DNA from: JAUVPY01 sp034412795
GTDB lineage: Bacteria > Chloroflexota > Anaerolineae > 4572-78 > NAK82
DNA length: 64,000 nt
Direction: 5' to 3'
Assembly: GCA_034412795.1 (NCBI GenBank)
Contig: DAOUMD010000126.1
Span: 1 to 64,000 of the forward strand
Part shown: in pieces, positions 17,131 to 24,015 of the stretch
How positions within the stretch are numbered: the stretch's first letter is position 1
How the letters are laid out: each line of letters starts with the position of its first letter
Translations under genes and position numbers: made by a program
The notes under the pieces: generated by a model
Seen by the model: the letters and a program-made list of their open reading frames with translations, nothing else
Databases searched by the model: none
What the model was told of the DNA's origin: nothing

Positions 17131-17202
17131 GTATTTTCTCAAAAAGTAGGGGCGAATTTGGGTGTTCGCCCTTGAGCCTACCCCGAATTATTGAGAAGAT
17201 AC
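17131..17202. mobile_element. MITE-like element family C, copy 2, with 8-bp target duplication
   Basis: A 72-bp element whose ends pair as GTATTTTCTCAA / TTGAGAAGATAC, with inner GTAGGGGCGAA and CCTACCCC. It is flanked by perfect 8-bp direct repeats GTTCAGTC at 17123-17130 and 17203-17210, the mark of a transposase-mediated insertion. It is too short to encode anything, so it must be moved in trans. It lies between rplU and the DUF2344 gene. Confidence 0.85.
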
Positions 17203-17237
17203 GTTCAGTCTCACAAAAGTTAATTATATCCAGGCAA

Positions 17238-17897
17238 TTAGGGACTGTCAAATTCAAATAGCAGTCGCGTGCGCTCGACTTGGGTAAAGGCGTTTTCCAG
17301 ACTCAGGGCGGTTGTGACCGCATCGGGCCGGGCATTGCCGTGTTGTCCCGCGCTCAGTCGCATACACAACACGGCTCGACCGTCATTGACAGTCTCTAAT
17401 CGCACGTTGTGTACCAGGGGACGAAGGTCAAAGGTTTCCACGCAGCCTTTTCGGATGCGCTGCTGTTCGAGTACATCACTCTCCAACAAGTCGGCAATAC
17501 GCCGTTTCAATTCTTCCTCTGTCAGTGAGGTTTCCACACTCACCCGATATATAGCCTGACGCAGCGCCGATTGCAGCGATGGTGCTTTCACTGGAACTTC
17601 CTCAGCGCTGGTGATACTCAATCCCTCAGGCAAAGTTGGATCCACGCAGGCAATGAATTCCTCTGGAGGCATTGAGGCCGTTAAGACGACATCCATTACC
17701 TCAGCAGCTCCGGTGTAGCCCAGCGGCAATCCGGAAGCTAGCTGCAATTTGGCGTGAGGGTTGTGCCCCTGTGAGTATGCCAGCGGCACCTTGGCTCGCC
17801 GCAGTGCCCGCTCCCACGTCAACGCCAGATCGAGGTGAGAGATGTACTTTAGCTGAGGTTCTTTGGCGAAAGTGATACGTATGCGCGTCTGACTCAT
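17238..17897 (-). CDS. DUF2344 / TIGR03936 protein, partner of the radical-SAM protein
   Basis: 219 residues, starting RIRITFAKEPQLKYISHLDLALTWERALRRAKVP in short pieces typical of TIGR03936 (for example YISHLDL and AYSQGHNPHAKLQLA). This domain is found next to, or fused with, TIGR03960 radical-SAM proteins and often near rplU-rpmA and RNase E/G genes, exactly the neighbourhood here. A role in RNA modification or in handling a substrate for the radical enzyme has been supposed from context; the biochemical function is not established. Unusually, a lipoprotein gene lies between it and its radical-SAM partner. Confidence 0.88.
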   Translation of the reverse strand: MSQTRIRITFAKEPQLKYISHLDLALTWERALRRAKVPLAYSQGHNPHAKLQLASGLPLGYTGAAEVMDVVLTASMPPEEFIACVDPTLPEGLSITSAEEVPVKAPSLQSALRQAIYRVSVETSLTEEELKRRIADLLESDVLEQQRIRKGCVETFDLRPLVHNVRLETVNDGRAVLCMRLSAGQHGNARPDAVTTALSLENAFTQVERTRLLFEFDSP

Positions 17898-17900
17898 CGC

Positions 17901-18659
17901 TTACGACTTCCGTCTCCACTCCAGGTGCAGGATTTGTATCTCATCCTCATCGTCACAGTTCTGAGAGGTGTCCCACTCAATCTTCTCTGAAACGATCTGA
18001 TCACCTTCCTTGAGCTGAACGTACCATGTGGCGTCGTCTGGGTGGTCTAGCAAAGAGCCGAGGTGGACATCGTAATTGCCGTCATCATCGGACGTTGCAG
18101 AGTAGGTCTCTTCTTCTCCGATTACTTCAACAGTGATGTTCTCCAGTGGATTGTCTTGGGCATCAAGGATTATCCCGTATACGCCCAAGTCGTAACAATT
18201 GTTCTCCTTCCACCAGGTGCCCAACTCAAAGCGAATTGTCGGGGCAGGCGTGGCCGCGGGCACACCCGTAAGAGTAGGTGTGGGCGGGATTGGCGTCGCC
18301 GTAGGTGGGACGGACGTAGCTGTCGGTGGAACTGGTGTTGGCGTGGGCGGCACAGGTGTAGCGGTGGCGGAGGGAACAGGTGTAGGTGGGGCAGTCGCCG
18401 TCGGCATATTGGTTGGCACAGGCGTATTGGTTGGCAGAATTGGCGTATCCGTTGGTACCTGGGTGGCTGTCGGCGGCAACGGCGTGTGCGTGAAGGTGGG
18501 TTGTGGCGCTCGGGTTGGGTCTGGACGGGGCACCCGTGCCTCCCGTGGCCCCCAGCCACAGCTAAGGGACACGACTAGCAGGATAATCGGTACCACGACG
18601 ATCCGCCCACTGGCACGCACATCTCGCACACGGTCCTTCACTGGTTGAATGCTCAACAA
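17901..18659 (-). CDS. Pro/Thr-rich lipoprotein with carboxypeptidase-regulatory-like domain
   Basis: About 252 residues. A basic N-region and hydrophobic segment end in a possible lipobox (VSLSCGW), followed by about 100 residues of VPPTATPIPPTPT-type repeats (a stiff, exposed stalk) and a C-terminal domain (YGIILDAQDNPLENITVEVIG, YSATSDDDGNYDV) that fits the carboxypeptidase-regulatory / SdrD-B beta-sandwich class. The TTG at 18659 is chosen because GGGAGA lies 7 bases upstream and a terminator immediately precedes; a GTG at 18714-18716 is also in frame. It ends 3 bases before the DUF2344 start, so those two are cotranscribed. Likely cell-surface, ligand unknown. Confidence 0.7.
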   Translation of the reverse strand: MLSIQPVKDRVRDVRASGRIVVVPIILLVVSLSCGWGPREARVPRPDPTRAPQPTFTHTPLPPTATQVPTDTPILPTNTPVPTNMPTATAPPTPVPSATATPVPPTPTPVPPTATSVPPTATPIPPTPTLTGVPAATPAPTIRFELGTWWKENNCYDLGVYGIILDAQDNPLENITVEVIGEEETYSATSDDDGNYDVHLGSLLDHPDDATWYVQLKEGDQIVSEKIEWDTSQNCDDEDEIQILHLEWRRKS

Positions 18660-18699
18660 CGGACAATCTCCCTGTTTGGTATGCTTGGCAGCAAGGGCA

Positions 18700-18730
18700 G
18701 ACAAAAGAAAGCCCACGCACTGGTCGTGGG
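18700..18730 (-). terminator. Terminator after the radical-SAM gene
   Basis: On the minus strand CCCACG, a 7-base loop, CGTGGG, then CTTTCTTTTG. It lies downstream of the radical-SAM stop and upstream of the lipoprotein start, so it separates those transcription units. Confidence 0.6.
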
Positions 18731-18798
18731 TCTAGTTACCATCTAGATTATAGCACCGCCCCGCACGTGGGTCAAAGCTGATCTATCTTCTTCGTTGC

Positions 18799-20754
18799 CT
18801 ACTCGGTACCCCTCGCTCTTGCCATCACCTTTTGTACCACCGGTGTAAGACCGATGACCTCGCCTTTGTCTGCCAGTTGTTTCCATCTCGGGTTCCGGAC
18901 TGGCGGGCACGCCCAGGAGTCGGGCGGTGTCAGGGCACGCAGTCCTTTGAAGGCGGTCAGGATGCCACAATTGAAACAGTGCTCGCGACAGTCTATTTTA
19001 GTCTCTCCCCGCTGCGCTGCATACCAGTCCATCAGCAGCCAGCGCTTTTCCACGCCGGCGTTTATGTGATCCCATGGGAAGACCTCGTCGGCCAGGCGAG
19101 GACGGTTGGCATACCAACTCTGGTCGAGCCCGGCCTCATCGAATGCCTGGCGCCACAGGTCAGGGCGGAAATGCTCGTGCCAGGCATCAAACTTGCAGCC
19201 TTTTTGCCAGGCGAGCAGAATAGCCTGGCCCACCCGTCGATCTCCTCGGCCCAACGACGCTTCCAGCAAGGACTCCGCCGGTTCGTTCCAGTTGTAAATG
19301 ATCCCCCTGGCTCGGTGGAATTCCTCTTTGAGGATCGCCTGTTTGCGACGGATGGTATCCAGGTCATCCAATGCAGCCCACTGGAAGGGCGTATGCGGCT
19401 TGGGCACGAAAGTACTGACCCCGATGCGTACTTGGGCTTTGCGAGCGTGGTGCCGGCGCCCAACTTCCAGCACCTGCTTGGCCAGACGGGCGATGGTGCG
19501 TACATCCTCTTCGGTTTCCGTCGGTTGGCCGATCATAAAATATAGCTTGATCAGCCGCCAACCCCGGCCGTACACCGTCTCGGCTACTTCCAGCAACTCT
19601 TCGGTGGGAATCGACTTATTAATCACGTCGCGCATACGGTCCGTGGCAGCTTCCGGCGCGAAGGTGAAGCCCGTCTTTCGACCCTGGGCCAGCATATCCA
19701 CCAGGTCTACGGTGACGCTTTCCACCCGCGAACTGGGCAGCGACAGTGACAGGCTCCGGTCGCGGTATTTCTCCGAGAGAGTCTTGACCAGTGGACCAAT
19801 TTTGGTGTAGTCGGTGCTCGATAGACTGAGCAGGCTGATCTCCTCGTAGCCGGTCTCACGCACGATGGCGTCGATTGTCTCGATAATCTCCTCCATCGAA
19901 CGCTCGCGCACCGGGCGGAAGACCATCCCCGCTTGACAGAAACGGCAGCCCCGCGTGCAACCTCTTTGAATCTCAATCGAAGCTCGGTTGAAGACCACAT
20001 CCACAAAGGGGACGATGAACTTGGTGACAGGCGGCGGCATAACCGGTGTGATGCGTTTGACGATGTGCAGTTCTGCTTCTTCCACCAACGGCTCTATTTT
20101 GGCCAGAGTGCCGTCGTCAAAATACGAAGGGGCGTAGAAGCGGGGCACGTAGATGCCGGGAACTTTGGCCATTCGGCGCAGTTGCGTTTCACGATCTGCG
20201 TCCCGAATCTCTCGGAAGGCTTCAGCGATTTCCAGGATGACCTGTTCGCCCTCGCCGACGGCGAAGAAATCAATAAAATCGGCCATCGGTTCCGGGTTAA
20301 ATACAGCATTGCCGCCGGCCATCACCAGCGGGTAGCGTTCATCCCGGTTTTCACTCAGCAACGGCATGCCTCCCAGATCTAGCAGAGTCAGCACGTTGGA
20401 ATAGAGTTGCTCATAGGGCAACGTGATGCCGATGAGGTCGAAGTCATCCAGGACGTGGCGGGTCTCCAACGAGTATAGAGGCAGCCCGGCCTGGCGCATG
20501 GCGGCTTCCATGTCCGGCCATGGAACGTAAACCCGCTCCGCCAGCACATCTGTCTCCTTGTTTAAAATGTCGTACAGAATCGCCAGGCCCAAATTGCTCA
20601 TGCCCAGGTCATATACATCAGGAAAGGCCAGGGCGACCTTCACATCAATCGTGTCCCAGTCTTTGACAACGCTGTTATATTCCCCCCCCGTGTAACGGCC
20701 CGGCTTTTGCACCGTCGGGAGAATTCTATCCAATGTATGGTTATCTATGCGCAT
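18799..20754 (-). CDS. B12-binding-type radical SAM protein (TIGR03960)
   Basis: 651 residues. The N-terminal half (about 30-200) resembles a cobalamin-binding Rossmann domain (FPDVYDLGMSNLGLAILYDIL). The radical-SAM core follows, with the iron-sulfur motif CTRGCRFCQAG (cysteines near 267, 271, 274 of the longer frame) and the downstream SLSLPSSRV and LYFMIGQPTETEEDV strands. The C-terminal region carries a CREHCFNCG cysteine group. The substrate of this family is not established. The ATG after GGTTGAGTG is chosen rather than the GTG one codon upstream. It is transcribed toward the DUF2344 partner but is separated from it by a terminator and a lipoprotein gene. Confidence 0.92.
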   Translation of the reverse strand: MRIDNHTLDRILPTVQKPGRYTGGEYNSVVKDWDTIDVKVALAFPDVYDLGMSNLGLAILYDILNKETDVLAERVYVPWPDMEAAMRQAGLPLYSLETRHVLDDFDLIGITLPYEQLYSNVLTLLDLGGMPLLSENRDERYPLVMAGGNAVFNPEPMADFIDFFAVGEGEQVILEIAEAFREIRDADRETQLRRMAKVPGIYVPRFYAPSYFDDGTLAKIEPLVEEAELHIVKRITPVMPPPVTKFIVPFVDVVFNRASIEIQRGCTRGCRFCQAGMVFRPVRERSMEEIIETIDAIVRETGYEEISLLSLSSTDYTKIGPLVKTLSEKYRDRSLSLSLPSSRVESVTVDLVDMLAQGRKTGFTFAPEAATDRMRDVINKSIPTEELLEVAETVYGRGWRLIKLYFMIGQPTETEEDVRTIARLAKQVLEVGRRHHARKAQVRIGVSTFVPKPHTPFQWAALDDLDTIRRKQAILKEEFHRARGIIYNWNEPAESLLEASLGRGDRRVGQAILLAWQKGCKFDAWHEHFRPDLWRQAFDEAGLDQSWYANRPRLADEVFPWDHINAGVEKRWLLMDWYAAQRGETKIDCREHCFNCGILTAFKGLRALTPPDSWACPPVRNPRWKQLADKGEVIGLTPVVQKVMARARGTE

Positions 20755-20828
20755 CACTCAACCTGTAATCGGAGTTGTTTGCTCCAGTTTGGCCTCATGA
20801 TAGCACAACTGGGCACATGTTTCAAATG

Positions 20829-20857
20829 TTTCACAGCCCAAATAGGCGTGGTATAAT
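20829..20857 (+). promoter_or_regulatory. Probable promoter of the pterin dehydratase gene
   Basis: Consensus TATAAT at 20852-20857 with a weak -35 (TTTCAC) 17 bases upstream, 71 bases before the ATG. Confidence 0.5.
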
Positions 20858-20927
20858 ATCGACCTGGAAATTTGTGGCTAACTTGACATTGTCAAACTAA
20901 TTCTTAGCACCCTTTGGGGGGATAGAT

Positions 20928-21266
20928 ATGGTATCTTTAGCGCAGATGAATTGTGAAGCTCCGCAACGCGGTGGGCCGTCGCTTGGCGACCAGGAAATTT
21001 CGGAACTGCATCCGCAGGTGTCCGATTGGCAGATCGCGGAACATGATGGCGTCAGGCGACTGGTTCGAGTCTACAAATTCAAGAATTTCGTCGAAGCTCT
21101 TGCCTTTACCAACCAGGTAGGCGATCTGGCCGAGGAGCAGGATCATCATCCCGCACTTCTAACAGAGTGGGGCAAGGTGACGGTAACCTGGTGGACGCAC
21201 GCCGTAAGCGGGTTACACCGCAACGATTTCATCATGGCGGCCAAGACCGACGTGCTGTATAAGTAA
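20928..21266 (+). CDS. phhB: Pterin-4a-carbinolamine dehydratase
   Basis: 112 residues. Catalyses dehydration of 4a-hydroxytetrahydrobiopterin in pterin recycling, and in other bacteria has a second role as a dimerisation or transcription cofactor. The catalytic signature EEQDHHP is intact, with WWTHAVSGLHRNDF near the C-terminus completing the active site. No aromatic amino-acid hydroxylase is in the window, so the physiological pterin partner is unknown. Expressed alone from the promoter at 20829-20857. It ends directly in a family A palindromic array. Confidence 0.93.
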   Translation: MVSLAQMNCEAPQRGGPSLGDQEISELHPQVSDWQIAEHDGVRRLVRVYKFKNFVEALAFTNQVGDLAEEQDHHPALLTEWGKVTVTWWTHAVSGLHRNDFIMAAKTDVLYK

Positions 21267-21412
21267 AACGTAAAGGCGTAAAACGTAAAACGTGATGCGT
21301 AAAGCGTAAGGACGTGAACACCAATATTGCACTGTCCTGCGCTCAGCACAGGCGTGCGGCGCAAGTGTCACGTTTCACGCATCACGCATCACGTTTTTCG
21401 TTTTACTCCCTA
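21263..21412. repeat. Inverted tandem-word array family A, copy 2
   Basis: Left arm 21263-21316 made of CGTAAAACGTAAAACGTGATG-like words in units of 7-10 bases; right arm 21361-21412 with complementary TCACGTTTCACGCATCACG words. The loop is about 45 bases. It fills the space between two convergent genes (phhB and yjbQ-like), reaching into both stop regions. Confidence 0.8.
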
Positions 21413-21805
21413 CCCCTCCACGATTTTAACCAACACTTTACGCGTACGCGGCCCATCAAATTCGACCAGGTAGACACCCTGCCAACTCCCCAGCATTAGC
21501 TGCCCGCCAGAGACAAATAACGTTTGTGATGCGCCCATCAGCGATGACTTGACGTGAGCTGGGCTATTCCCCTCGCCGTGCCGGAAGTCGCGTCGTTGTG
21601 GGACTAAGTCATCCAGCACCAGCCCCATATCGTGTTGCACCGCTGGATCCCAGTTCTCGTTGAGCGTCAGGCCCGCCGTTGTATGAGGGCAGAACAGAAA
21701 ACAAAGCCCCTCTTGCACACCGCTATCGCTGACTGCCTGCTGCACTTGTTGCGTGATGTCCTCAAAGCTCTGTCGTCCTGATGTACGAATCTGAAATTGG
21801 ACCAC
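21410..21805 (-). CDS. YjbQ / UPF0047 family protein
   Basis: 131 residues. The family core is present: FCPHTTAGLTLNENWDPAV, then RHGEGNSPAHVKSSLMG and the C-terminal LGSWQGVYLVEFDGPRTRKV. Some members show thiamine-phosphate synthase activity in vitro; the in vivo role is unclear. The His residues of PHTT, RHGEGN and AHVKS form the conserved putative metal site. Single gene, convergent with phhB. Confidence 0.93.
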   Translation of the reverse strand: MVQFQIRTSGRQSFEDITQQVQQAVSDSGVQEGLCFLFCPHTTAGLTLNENWDPAVQHDMGLVLDDLVPQRRDFRHGEGNSPAHVKSSLMGASQTLFVSGGQLMLGSWQGVYLVEFDGPRTRKVLVKIVEG

Positions 21806-21943
21806 GTTATGAAACCTCCTGCCTGAGTGCTTGGTGTTTAGGTGAGAGCCCTCAGAGTTACTCAGTGTATAGCACGACGCCGAAATCTGCCCCTAAATCC
21901 GAACGCACCCGATCTTGGCAGTGACGGAACAGAGAACCTGTGC

Positions 21944-21949
21944 TATAAT
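21944..21949 (+). promoter_or_regulatory. Candidate -10 box of the mntA-hepT operon
   Basis: TATAAT 17 bases before the mntA ATG, with no clear -35. GGAG follows it as the ribosome site. A very short leader would suit an autoregulated toxin-antitoxin operon. Confidence 0.4.
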
Positions 21950-21966
21950 GGACCTGGAGACGTTAG

Positions 21967-22389
21967 ATGGTAAAACTATCTTTGTCCTCTGACCAACTGG
22001 ACCGCTTGCGAAACGTATGTGCTGGCGAACCTCGGGTGCTGGCTGTCTTTCTGTTTGGCTCTCAGGTAGATGGCTACGCTATGCCCGCCAGCGATGTAGA
22101 TCTGGCAATTCTACTGGAGCAGGAGCTTTCGCTGGAAGAGCGGCTGGAGCTGGAAGTTGAGCTATGCCAAGCCTTGGGGCGTGATGATCTTGACCTGCTG
22201 TCGTTGGAACGTGCCTCAATCAGTCTGCGCTTTCGGGCCATCTCGGGTCGTTTGCTGTACCAAAGAACGCCTGAAACGGTGTCGGACTTCATCCAACGCA
22301 CCTTAATGGAGTATTACGATTTTCAACCGGTGTTAGAGGCGTACCGCCGCGAGTTCGCTCAGTCTCTGGAGAATGACTATGGCCTTTGA
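21967..22389 (+). CDS. mntA: MntA-type minimal nucleotidyltransferase antitoxin
   Basis: 140 residues with the exact family pattern GSx10DxD (GSQVDGYAMP then ASDVD, residues about 28-42), the metal-binding motif of minimal nucleotidyltransferases. In characterised MntA-HepT modules this enzyme attaches AMP groups to a tyrosine of the HepT toxin and so inactivates it. The gene overlaps hepT by 11 bases from the preferred hepT start, giving coupled translation. The C-terminal helical part (about 95-140) is the usual partner-binding region. Confidence 0.9.
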   Translation: MVKLSLSSDQLDRLRNVCAGEPRVLAVFLFGSQVDGYAMPASDVDLAILLEQELSLEERLELEVELCQALGRDDLDLLSLERASISLRFRAISGRLLYQRTPETVSDFIQRTLMEYYDFQPVLEAYRREFAQSLENDYGL

Positions 22390-22810
22390 TGCAGAGGTAG
22401 TGCAGGCGAGAATCGCGATCATCGAGGAGAATCTGTCTTGGCTGGCTCAGATACCGCAGGATGACTTCGATGGATTCGTCTCCGATTTTCGTAATGTGGA
22501 AGCGGCCAAGCACCTGCTTCAGACGGCGATCGAGGCGATGATAGACATTTGCGCCCATTTTGTAGCACGGCTGCGCCTACGAGCGCCGGAAAATGGCGTT
22601 CAACTGGTCAAGGCTCTGAGCGAGGCCAATCGGCTTCCCCAGGAACACGTACCGGTTTACTCGAAGATGATCAGGTTCCGCAATTTAGTCGTGCACCTGT
22701 ATTCCGAAGTGGATGACCGACAAGTTTACGATATTCTGCGTCATCATCTCGGTGATTTTCGTATGTTCATCGCCGATGCATGGCGGATTGTTCAGCGAGA
22801 ACATAGATAG
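22379..22810 (+). CDS. hepT: HepT-type HEPN toxin
   Basis: 143 residues, all helical, with the HEPN ribonuclease motif RNLVVHLY (Rx4HxY) at about 102-109. The Arg and His cut RNA, and the Tyr is the residue modified by MntA in studied systems. The ATG at 22379 is preferred to the one at 22373 because GGAG is 7 bases from it but only 2 from the earlier one. Both genes are intact, so this looks like a functional toxin-antitoxin pair. Confidence 0.9.
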   Translation: MAFDAEVVQARIAIIEENLSWLAQIPQDDFDGFVSDFRNVEAAKHLLQTAIEAMIDICAHFVARLRLRAPENGVQLVKALSEANRLPQEHVPVYSKMIRFRNLVVHLYSEVDDRQVYDILRHHLGDFRMFIADAWRIVQREHR

Positions 22811-22827
22811 CGACCTATGGCAAAGTG

Positions 22828-23988
22828 CTACCACCACATGAAGTGACGCGTCTCGCTGGGAAGACTTACGGGCTCCCACTCTGGTAGTGCGTCGGAGGTT
22901 GAGTTGGCATGCTGCACGACGGTCACATGCCAGGTCATAGTCCGGCGGCGGCCGGTTGGACGTAATTCGGATGGTAGTCGCCACGATGTCGATTGGGTGG
23001 TGTAGGTGATGGGCATCACCTGGGCCGGCGTTTCCAGTTCTACCAGGTAGGCCTGATCTTTCTGCAAGATGGCGACGCTCGTCCAGGAGAGCAATATTGC
23101 GGCCTCCTCTCCCTCAAATACTGCCTCATCGCTCGGAGATAACAGGTGAGGAGCAGCATAAGGGGGGCCAGGCGTGGAGGAGGGCGTCGGCGTGGGCGTG
23201 AGCGTCGGTGTGGTAGTGGGAGGCATAAGTGGTACCAGGAGTTGCTGGCCCTCATAGATCAGGTCGGGACTATCCAGATCGTTGGCATCCAGAATTACCT
23301 CAACCGTAGTGTCGTAATCAATGGCGATAGAGATGAGAGTCTCGCCCGATTTCACTTCGTGAATCACCTGGGGCAGCGGTGCGGCGGCGTTGGGCCCAGG
23401 ACCGCCCACCGGACCTCTTGAGGGGATCAGCAACCTCTGGCCAGGCAGCAGCATCCGTGCGCTGGTCTCGTCGAGATCATTGGCTGCCATAAGCGCGTCG
23501 ACCGCCGTACCGTAGTACGAGGCGATGTAAATGAGAGTCTCGCCTGATTGTATTTCGTGGATGATGGGAGTCGGCGACGGAACCGGCGATGATGTGGGGG
23601 TGAGGTCGGTGGTGGCTGTCGCTATCCGTGTTGGCGTTAGTGTGTGTGCGATGGTGGGTGTCGCCGTGGCGGCAACGGTGACCGGTTGTGGTTGATTACG
23701 CCAATTGCTCCAGCCAACCACAACCAGCGCAACGACCAGCGCTACGGCTCCTACCCAAAGCCATGACACACTTGCCAGCCCATTCCGAACCGACACGTGG
23801 TCAAGCGCTGCATTGCACATTAAGCAGGTCTGGGCCTGCTGTGCGGCCGGAGTGCCACAGTTAGGGCACCGGCGTTGTTGGTGTTCGTCGCCCGTGGGTG
23901 CGCCACATACATGGCAGCGTGTTGCTCCGGATAGTAGTCTGGCGCCACAATTCCCACATTCTGGCTCAAGGCCAGGTCCCACACGCAT
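22828..23988 (-). CDS. Membrane-anchored protein with double zinc ribbon and two LysM domains
   Basis: 386 residues. Two N-terminal zinc ribbons (CGNCG..CHVCG and CPNCG..CLMC, about 12-60), one membrane helix (about 72-93), a Pro/Thr linker, LysM 1 (about 143-190, IHEIQSGETLIYIASYYGT), LysM 2 (about 209-257, IHEVKSGETLISIAIDYDT), a second Pro/Thr linker and a C-terminal beta-sandwich-like domain (about 285-386). LysM binds peptidoglycan or other N-acetylglucosamine polymers, so the outer part likely contacts the wall while the ribbons remain in the cytoplasm. It may link wall state to a cytoplasmic partner. It is the last of a minus-strand gene run. Confidence 0.85.
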   Translation of the reverse strand: MRVGPGLEPECGNCGARLLSGATRCHVCGAPTGDEHQQRRCPNCGTPAAQQAQTCLMCNAALDHVSVRNGLASVSWLWVGAVALVVALVVVGWSNWRNQPQPVTVAATATPTIAHTLTPTRIATATTDLTPTSSPVPSPTPIIHEIQSGETLIYIASYYGTAVDALMAANDLDETSARMLLPGQRLLIPSRGPVGGPGPNAAAPLPQVIHEVKSGETLISIAIDYDTTVEVILDANDLDSPDLIYEGQQLLVPLMPPTTTPTLTPTPTPSSTPGPPYAAPHLLSPSDEAVFEGEEAAILLSWTSVAILQKDQAYLVELETPAQVMPITYTTQSTSWRLPSELRPTGRRRTMTWHVTVVQHANSTSDALPEWEPVSLPSETRHFMWW

Positions 23989-24015
23989 CTCCTTCCCAAA
24001 TAGCCTTCCCGAAAA

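Noticed and set aside
18063..18648. Open frames antisense to the Pro/Thr-rich lipoprotein
   Set aside because: They consist of Gly/Arg/Val repeats produced by the complementary strand of the proline-threonine stalk.
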